Below the pieces are notes generated by a model. It ran no database searches. It had not been told where the DNA came from and was given only the letters and a program-made list of their open reading frames with translations. Both the position numbers and the translations under genes were made by a program. 64,000 nucleotides of DNA. Origin: Alkalihalophilus marmarensis DSM 21297. GTDB lineage: Bacteria; Bacillota; Bacilli; Bacillales; Bacillaceae_D. The stretch spans positions 1 to 64,000 of the forward strand of contig NZ_ATAE01000009.1 in the NCBI RefSeq assembly GCF_000474275.2, written 5' to 3'. This document shows, piece after piece, positions 58,915 through 64,000 of this stretch (position 1 is its first letter; each line of letters starts with the position of its first letter).

Positions 58915-59772
58915 TTATTCGTTTTTCACTGAATTAAGCTTCACTTCGATCATCTCAGGCCGATTAAATAGTCTGAGTGGAATAATACTATTCCCAAGGC
59001 CTCTGTTTACGATCATCGTGGTTTCATTCAACGTGTATGTTCCATCTGTATAATTTGGCAGCATCCCTTGATTTGGTGCGACTAGACCTCCTATAAATGG
59101 TAATCTTACTTGTCCGCCATGAGCGTGGCCAGAAAACACTAAATCAATCGGGTAAGCAGCATAAAAAGTCAGCCACTCCGGTCTGTGTGAGAGGAGAATG
59201 GTAAAAGCATTCTCATCAGGAGCATTTGATAATGCTTGCTCAATTCCTCTTGTTAAGACTTCTTTTTCTTCGTGTGGGGATATTGCCGGGTCATCAACTC
59301 CTAATATTTGAATTGAATGAGTTCCCTGGGTAATCTCAGCTGCCGTGTTTCTCATCACTATTACGCCAAGGTCTCCAAGCTTCTCCTCAAGCGATGAAAA
59401 AGTCCCTGCCCACCACTCGTGATTTCCTGTCACAAAGTAGACAGGTGCACGCCTTACTAATTCCTGCATCAGTAAAAGACTTGCTTCTTCATCATAGTTT
59501 TTTGAGTCGATTAAGTCCCCTGTAAATACGATAAGGTCAGGCTTGGACTCATCGACTTTATCAAGCAAGCGCCTCTGACCTTTGCCAAATGATTTATTGT
59601 GAAGATCGGATAATTGAACGATTGTATACCCGTGAAATTCGGCAGGGATCTTGTCAGAGTCTATATGTATATCAGTTGTGGTAATGGAATTATTTTGAAA
59701 CTGAAAAAAGAAGAGGATTAGTAGTGCCGTTAAAATGCTAATAGTAAGTCTCTTTATGATACGTTTTGTCAA
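58915..59772 (-). CDS. membrane-anchored metallophosphoesterase (YkuE/YaeI-like)
   Basis: A protein of 285 residues. One N-terminal membrane anchor (about 8-25) is followed by a calcineurin-like phosphoesterase domain: LSDLHNKSF near residue 55, FTGDLIDSK near residue 83, GNHEWW near residue 117, LLSHRPEW near residue 195 and FSGHAHGGQ near residue 215. Metal ligands are all present. YkuE and YaeI relatives are extracytoplasmic; YaeI hydrolyses UDP-2,3-diacylglucosamine analogues. Start TTG with GAGGTGAAC upstream. Confidence 0.88.
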   Translation of the reverse strand: MTKRIIKRLTISILTALLILFFFQFQNNSITTTDIHIDSDKIPAEFHGYTIVQLSDLHNKSFGKGQRRLLDKVDESKPDLIVFTGDLIDSKNYDEEASLLLMQELVRRAPVYFVTGNHEWWAGTFSSLEEKLGDLGVIVMRNTAAEITQGTHSIQILGVDDPAISPHEEKEVLTRGIEQALSNAPDENAFTILLSHRPEWLTFYAAYPIDLVFSGHAHGGQVRLPFIGGLVAPNQGMLPNYTDGTYTLNETTMIVNRGLGNSIIPLRLFNRPEMIEVKLNSVKNE

Positions 59773-59782
59773 AGGTTCACCT

Positions 59783-59810
59783 CAAATCAGACCAATTAAA
59801 TCAGACCAAT
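59783..59810. repeat. 14-bp tandem direct repeat upstream of the phosphoesterase gene
   Basis: AAATCAGACCAAT occurs twice, 14 bp apart, about 11 bp before the start codon. The minus-strand half-site TTGGTCTGA may be a regulator site; it recalls NagR-type half sites (TTGGTCTAGACCAA) in direct instead of inverted order. Confidence 0.45.
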
Positions 59811-59892
59811 ATTTGTTAAAAGTATAGTCTTTAATCAAGCGCAGCACAATAGTTTTTTTGTTACCTAGCACATGCTTTATGCGGCCGATTTA

Positions 59893-60066
59893 ATTGTATT
59901 TTTTCCTCTTGTTTATGCGTCAGTAAGAATGATAATTGAGCGCATTACTTGAGCTATTGCGCCGGTTGCCGGCTGAATCGCGTCGATTCAATGTAATTGC
60001 GCCAGTTCAAGGAGGATATGCGTATGTATCGGGTGGAATTGTATACATTCGGCAGGTAATTGCGTC
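59893..60066 (+). repeat. nine-unit 21-bp phased octamer element, copy 5
   Basis: Units start at 59893, 59914, 59935, 59956, 59977, 59996, 60017, 60038 and 60059. All steps are 21 bp except 19 bp between units 5 and 6. Unit 1 is ATTGTATT, unit 2 TATGCGTC, unit 4 ATTGCGCC followed by GGTTGCCGGC, unit 7 TATGCGTA, unit 8 ATTGTATA and unit 9 ATTGCGTC. It fills the gap before the ABC-operon terminator. Confidence 0.9.
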
Positions 60067-60078
60067 GTGCACTAACAA

Positions 60079-60109
60079 GAAAAAACTGCCCCGCGCAGTA
60101 CAGGGCAGC
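60079..60109 (-). terminator. terminator of the nickel/oligopeptide ABC operon
   Basis: CTGCCCC (60086-60092) pairs with GGGCAG (60103-60108). TTTTTTCTTG follows on the minus strand. Confidence 0.75.
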
Positions 60110-60895
60110 TCATGAAACACGGGCAGCTTGAATTAGTGATTTTGTATAAGGATGGCGTGCCTCATCATAAAGCTCATCCCGTTTAAAGGTGTCAACCATT
60201 TCCCCGTTCTTTAAGACGATCATTCTTGAGCATAAATAATACAAAGCACGAACATCATGGGAAATAAATAAGATTGACATATTGTGTTGATTTTGAAGTG
60301 CTTTTAGCAAGTCTAGAATCTGCTTTTGGACCGTGACGTCAAGGCTTGCTGTCGGTTCATCACAAACGAGTAAAGAAGGTTCTAAGCTGATAGCGCGTGC
60401 AATGCCGACTCGCTGTTTCTGTCCTCCGCTTAACTGATCAGGATACATCAGAGCCATTTCTTCTTTAAGCCCGACCATTTTCAAGAGGTCTCTTACGATT
60501 TGCTGCTCTCTTCTTTTTTTCGAAAAAGAAGAAACATCTGAATAAGAAGGAATGATATCAGGATAATTACTTAAAGGCTCCATGATTGACTGCTCTACTC
60601 GCAGTCTTGGATTAAGCGCACTCGTTGCATCTTGAAAAATCATTTGAACTTTTTTGCGGTAAGACGATATTAATTTGCGCTTTTTTCGATTTAAACTCTC
60701 ACTGGCTAAAGTGATTGTGCCGCTGGTAGCTGGCTCTATGCCGGAGATGATTTTTGCTAATGTACTTTTACCACTTCCGCTTTCTCCAAGGATCCCAATA
60801 CTTTCCCCCTCTTGAATGGTAAAGGATATTTCTTTTAGAGCATGGACATTTTTATTATAGGTCTTTGAAATATTCCCTATCTCTACGTAGCTCAT
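60110..60895 (-). CDS. nickel/oligopeptide-type ABC transporter ATP-binding protein (NikE/OppF-like)
   Basis: A protein of 261 residues. Walker A is GESGSGKST near residue 38, the signature LSGGQKQRVGIARAI and Walker B LVCDEPTASLD. The layout is typical of the second ATPase of nickel, dipeptide or metallophore importers. Its start overlaps the upstream ATPase by 4 bases. It is the last gene of a five-gene operon and ends at a strong terminator. Confidence 0.9.
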   Translation of the reverse strand: MSYVEIGNISKTYNKNVHALKEISFTIQEGESIGILGESGSGKSTLAKIISGIEPATSGTITLASESLNRKKRKLISSYRKKVQMIFQDATSALNPRLRVEQSIMEPLSNYPDIIPSYSDVSSFSKKRREQQIVRDLLKMVGLKEEMALMYPDQLSGGQKQRVGIARAISLEPSLLVCDEPTASLDVTVQKQILDLLKALQNQHNMSILFISHDVRALYYLCSRMIVLKNGEMVDTFKRDELYDEARHPYTKSLIQAARVS

Positions 60896-61713
60896 AAATT
60901 CCCCACACTCCTTATGTTGTGCTCAGTCTCATTTGGAGGAAGGGGCAAAATAGCTGAATTCAGTTGTTTCGTATAATGGTGCTGTGGTGACTCTTTGATC
61001 TTACTTGATGGCCCTTCTTCAAGAACTGTTCCTTCATTCATAATATAAATATAATCAGCTCTTTTGTAGGCTTGCGTCAGATCATGTGTTATATAAAGGA
61101 CAGCACAGTTTGTTTGTTTTTGAACTCGTTCTAGATAATCTAATACAATTTCGCCGCTAATCATATCAAGGGCAGAAGTAGCTTCATCACATATTAGTAA
61201 AGAGGGTTTTAGCAACATCATACATGCAATGGCTGCTCGTTGGATTTGACCTCCGCTCAGTTGAAAAGGGTAACTATGATAGACTCTTTTAGCAGGTAGA
61301 TTCATCTGATCCAAAACGAAAAGCACCTGATCCTTTGCCCTTTTTCGACTGATTTTCTCATGACTTCTAAGGGTTTCTACTATTTGACTGCCTACTTTAA
61401 GGTATGGTGTGAAGCTCCCGCGATAATCTTGGTGTATTAGGGCAATCTCTTTTCCTAGGAGGCCTCGCTTTTCTTTTAATGTCATTTCGGACATCGATTC
61501 TCCTTTAAACGTTATCTTTCCAGACCTCTGAATAAGTCCTTGTGGAAGCAATCCCATGATTGATTTTGCAGTTAAACTTTTGCCGCTTCCGCTTTCTCCT
61601 ATTAAGGCAACTGTTTCTCCTCTGTTAAGACATACATTTATCTTATTCAATAAAGTCTGTTTATTTGAAACACCTACGACCAAGTTTTCTATTTTAAGTA
61701 AAGCTGTGCTCAT
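60892..61713 (-). CDS. nickel/oligopeptide-type ABC transporter ATP-binding protein (NikD/OppD-like)
   Basis: A protein of 273 residues. Walker A is GESGSGKSLTAKSIMG near residue 40, the signature LSGGQIQRAAIA and Walker B LLICDEATSALD. The C-terminal end lacks the cysteine-rich OppD extension. It overlaps both neighbours by 4 bases. The first ATPase of the operon. Confidence 0.9.
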   Translation of the reverse strand: MSTALLKIENLVVGVSNKQTLLNKINVCLNRGETVALIGESGSGKSLTAKSIMGLLPQGLIQRSGKITFKGESMSEMTLKEKRGLLGKEIALIHQDYRGSFTPYLKVGSQIVETLRSHEKISRKRAKDQVLFVLDQMNLPAKRVYHSYPFQLSGGQIQRAAIACMMLLKPSLLICDEATSALDMISGEIVLDYLERVQKQTNCAVLYITHDLTQAYKRADYIYIMNEGTVLEEGPSSKIKESPQHHYTKQLNSAILPLPPNETEHNIRSVGNL

Positions 61714-62549
61714 CCTTTCTCCCTCCTAGAAAACTGATTGATTCCATCTCCTAATAAGTTGAAACATAACACGGTAAACATAATGGCAAGCCCTGGATAT
61801 ACCATTAATGCAGGATGTACTTGAAAATAAGCACGTCCATCATTTAGCATGGCGCCCCATTCAGGAATAGGTGGTTGAGCTCCAATACCGATATAGGATA
61901 AAGCTGAAATCATTAAAATGACTTTACCAACATCAATAGCAGCCATGGATACAAGGTCAGAGGATATATGAGGGATAATGTGCATTCGAATGATTTTAAA
62001 TGTTCCTGAATTTGCTGCCTTTGCAGCAGTGATGAAATCCTTCTCTTTTTCTGCTAAAACTAACCCTCTTACTACACGGGTGTATGTAATCCATTTTACT
62101 AAAATCAGAGCAATGACGATATTAGTTAAGCTAGGACCGAGTATACCAGCTAAAGCGATCGCTAAAATAAAATCAGGGAAAATTAAAATTCCATCAACAA
62201 TTCTCATGAAAAATTGATCGATTCGACCACCAACATATCCTGATATCAAGCCTAAAGGTACGCCAATAATGAGAGATATAAGAATCGTAGCCAATCCTAA
62301 ACCAATAGTAATTTTCGCACCATACAGCATTCTCGATAAGATATCCCGTCCCAATTGGTCTGTTCCAAGCCAGTTTACCATGGAGGAGGATTGAAGCCGG
62401 TTAGTCATATCAATAGAGAAAGGATCATGTGGGACGAAGAAGGATCCTAATATGGTTATCGTTAGCAAGATTAAACTTAAACCAATTCCTATGAAAAGAC
62501 CTAAGTTCCGTTTGATTGATGTCCTTGGTCTGTTCAGAAGTGCCTCCAT
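61710..62549 (-). CDS. nickel/oligopeptide-type ABC transporter permease (NikC/OppC-like)
   Basis: A protein of 279 residues with an N-terminal helix and five more in the BPD_transp domain. The GTDQLGRDILSRMLYGA block near residue 58 is the OppC_N signature, and EKDFITAAKAANSGTFKIIRMHIIP is the ATPase-contact (EAA) loop. It pairs with the NikB-like permease. AAAGGAGGG precedes the ATG; stop and start of neighbours overlap by 1 and 4 bases. Confidence 0.9.
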   Translation of the reverse strand: MEALLNRPRTSIKRNLGLFIGIGLSLILLTITILGSFFVPHDPFSIDMTNRLQSSSMVNWLGTDQLGRDILSRMLYGAKITIGLGLATILISLIIGVPLGLISGYVGGRIDQFFMRIVDGILIFPDFILAIALAGILGPSLTNIVIALILVKWITYTRVVRGLVLAEKEKDFITAAKAANSGTFKIIRMHIIPHISSDLVSMAAIDVGKVILMISALSYIGIGAQPPIPEWGAMLNDGRAYFQVHPALMVYPGLAIMFTVLCFNLLGDGINQFSRREKG

Positions 62550-63508
62550 TACAGTCCCTCCTTTCCATACCTAATTTGTGGATGTAAAACGGTATATAAT
62601 ATATCTACAATTAAATTAGCTGTGACAACTAAGATTCCTATGACTAGAATATAGCCTTGAATGACCGGATAATCTCTTTGCATGACAGCTTGCACAATTA
62701 ACTCACCCATCCCTGGCCAGGAAAATAACACTTCGACGACAGTAATTCCTCCTAAAAGACTGCCAATACTAAGACCAAGCAATGTGACGATTGAAATAAG
62801 GCTCCCTCTTAACACATGAACAATGAGGATGCTGCTTCTTCTAACGCCTCTTGCTTCGGCAGCTTCAATATAGGGGCTTTTGAGTGTGTGGATTAGTCGT
62901 TCTCTGAGCAGGCGAATATACATGGGTGCCATCGCAATACCTAATGTGATGGAAGGTAAAATATAATGAGCAAATGTTCCACGACCCATAACGGGAAGAA
63001 TCCCCATATGAAGAGAAAATAACTGGATTAACAGCAACCCAAGCCAAAAGCTTGGCATGGATGCACCGGCTAGAGCGATCAATCTGCTTAGCCTATCTGG
63101 CCATTTGTTTTCATAGACCGCACCAAGCATCCCTAAAGGTAAAGCGATTATAAATAACATGACTATTCCCCCTGCTGCAAGGCCAATTGTTGCTGGGAGT
63201 CTGGAGGTGATCATATCCATGACAGGGCGATTTGTAATTAATGAATCGCCTAAATCACCCCGTATCGCATTTGAGAGCCATTCTCGGTATTGAACAAGAA
63301 TAGGTTGGTTAAATCCATAAGCCTCTCTTAATTGTTGCTCTTCTTCTAGCGTGACACCCACATCATCCACTTTTAAAATGGTCCTTATCGGATCTCCTGG
63401 AGTGATCTTCATTAAAAGGAACGTAACGAAAGAAAGCACTAAAATCATAATGATAAATTGCAGCAGCCTTGAGCTTACTACTTTTCCTATTTGTTTCCAC
63501 CAAGTCAC
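62549..63508 (-). CDS. nickel/oligopeptide-type ABC transporter permease (NikB/OppB-like)
   Basis: A protein of 319 residues. The N-terminal helix VTFLLMKITPGDPIRTILK is the OppB signature, and YIEAAEARGVRRSSILIVHVLRGS is the EAA loop. The C-terminal block EVLFSWPGMGELIVQAVMQRDYPVIQG closes the family domain. I chose the GTG at 63508, preceded by GAGAGGA; the reading can extend to 63529. It is coupled to the NikC-like gene. Confidence 0.9.
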   Translation of the reverse strand: MTWWKQIGKVVSSRLLQFIIMILVLSFVTFLLMKITPGDPIRTILKVDDVGVTLEEEQQLREAYGFNQPILVQYREWLSNAIRGDLGDSLITNRPVMDMITSRLPATIGLAAGGIVMLFIIALPLGMLGAVYENKWPDRLSRLIALAGASMPSFWLGLLLIQLFSLHMGILPVMGRGTFAHYILPSITLGIAMAPMYIRLLRERLIHTLKSPYIEAAEARGVRRSSILIVHVLRGSLISIVTLLGLSIGSLLGGITVVEVLFSWPGMGELIVQAVMQRDYPVIQGYILVIGILVVTANLIVDILYTVLHPQIRYGKEGL

Positions 63509-63538
63509 ATCTTCACTTCCTCTCGACAAAAACAGAAA

Positions 63539-63569
63539 CAGTGAAAGTGCTTATTTCACACTTTCACTG
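63539..63569. other. intercistronic hairpin between binding protein and permease genes
   Basis: CAGTGAAAGTG (63539-63549) and CACTTTCACTG (63559-63569) pair perfectly with a 9-base loop and no T-run. Hairpins at this point usually raise the level of the binding-protein message relative to the transporter genes. Confidence 0.65.
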
Positions 63570-63576
63570 CAAACGT

Positions 63577-64000
63577 TTATTCAACATCCAACGTGTTTGT
63601 AATTAAATAATACTCTTCAGAACCCGGCTTCCAGTTCTTAACACGTTCATTGACTCCTACAATAATATGAGGATGAAGGAGGAATGAGTGAGGAACTTCT
63701 TCATGAATTACACTAACAGCTTGTTTCTTCAATTCATTACGAGTTTCTGTGTCAGCCGTTATATTAATCTGATGAGTTAGTTCGTTTAGCTTTTCAATAT
63801 TGATCTGCCCAGGGTTTAGTCCACCATTCGGCAAGTATGCTACATTTAAGAAGTAACCCCCATCTCCTCGTGGTGCAGTAAGATTGCTGTAAGTTGCAAT
63901 GTCCCATTCATCTTGTTTTTCAAATAAATAGCTGTCAATATCTTCAATCGTTACAATATCAACCTTCACCCCTAGATTAGCAGCTTCAGCCTGGAAGTAC
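63577..64000 (-). CDS. nickel/oligopeptide-type ABC transporter substrate-binding protein, C-terminal part
   Basis: The frame is open to the window edge; 141 C-terminal codons are visible. It matches SBP_bac_5 proteins of the NikA/CntA kind: YFQAEAANLGVKVDIVTIED, DIATYSNLTAPRGDGGYFL, then HEEVPHSFLLHPHIIVGVNERVKNWKPGS near the end. Family members bind nickel complexes, peptides or metallophores outside the membrane. The start, signal peptide and substrate residues lie outside the window. It is the first gene of the five-gene operon. Confidence 0.88.
   Translation of the reverse strand, partial: YFQAEAANLGVKVDIVTIEDIDSYLFEKQDEWDIATYSNLTAPRGDGGYFLNVAYLPNGGLNPGQINIEKLNELTHQINITADTETRNELKKQAVSVIHEEVPHSFLLHPHIIVGVNERVKNWKPGSEEYYLITNTLDVE

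Noticed and set aside
59893-60066. Seven-residue peptide repeat (21 nt = 7 codons)
   Set aside because: All five elements contain a 19-bp step that breaks the frame, and no element is open across all units.

Overview
The window comes from a low-to-moderate GC, spore-forming member of the Bacillaceae. The evidence is sigma-A promoters of the Bacillus type, strong AAGGAGG ribosome binding sites with many TTG and GTG starts, a HutP-controlled histidine operon with a CcpA cre site, GerA-type germination gene remnants, RNase J, YknXYZ, YtrA-like, YhgE and YjcF genes, and Cys-rich coat-like proteins. An alkaliphilic genus is possible but not proven from the sequence. I saw no rRNA, tRNA, phage, insertion sequence or CRISPR array.

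Layout. 0-9 kb: truncated BrkB protein, RsbR-type STAS stressosome protein, cadC-cadA metal efflux with two operators, a YtrA-type GntR/ABC operon, PepSY protein and lipoprotein. 9-27 kb: a frameshifted CDF transporter, then the histidine-utilization system in two blocks. hutUIG lies at 10.4-14.4 kb and hutP-hutH plus a YuiF-type permease at 23.3-26.8 kb. Between them are an MFS exporter, a secreted SLH/5'-nucleotidase, a collapsed ger operon and a YesN/AraC-type regulator. 27-41 kb: FusB-type EF-G binding protein, ZIP transporter, YjcF acetyltransferase, fasciclin protein, an MMPL/YhgE export pair with a divergent TetR regulator, cupin proteins, an MBL hydrolase and RNase J. 41-49 kb: manganese catalase, small Cys-rich proteins, and a run of small membrane proteins and lipoproteins, one of them degraded. 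50-58 kb: two CNNM/CBS paralogues flanking a DUF368 lipid-carrier transporter with a Fur-like box and the yknXYZ-type efflux operon. 58-64 kb: a phosphoesterase and a nickel/oligopeptide-type ABC importer that runs off the end of the window.

The most unusual structure is a family of five intergenic elements (27686-27860, 31117-31290, 38830-39003, 49651-49825, 59893-60066). Each consists of nine degenerate copies of an octamer near ATTGCGTC, spaced 21 bp apart, with one 19-bp step always between units 5 and 6, so every element spans 174-175 bp. The units carry position-specific variants, which shows that the nine-unit block is inherited as a whole. All five lie just beyond the terminator of a minus-strand gene, and one is inverted. 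I do not recognise the family. A second dispersed repeat of about 140 bp occurs twice (22876 and 52590), and a third type forms a partial tandem at 52.2-52.5 kb.

The window is also rich in decaying genes: brkB, the CDF transporter, a yjiH relic, the ger remnant, a 5'-truncated ORF at 28.4 kb and a twice-frameshifted lipoprotein. Three genes have an ideal Shine-Dalgarno placed over ATC, ATT or ATA instead of a normal start codon.
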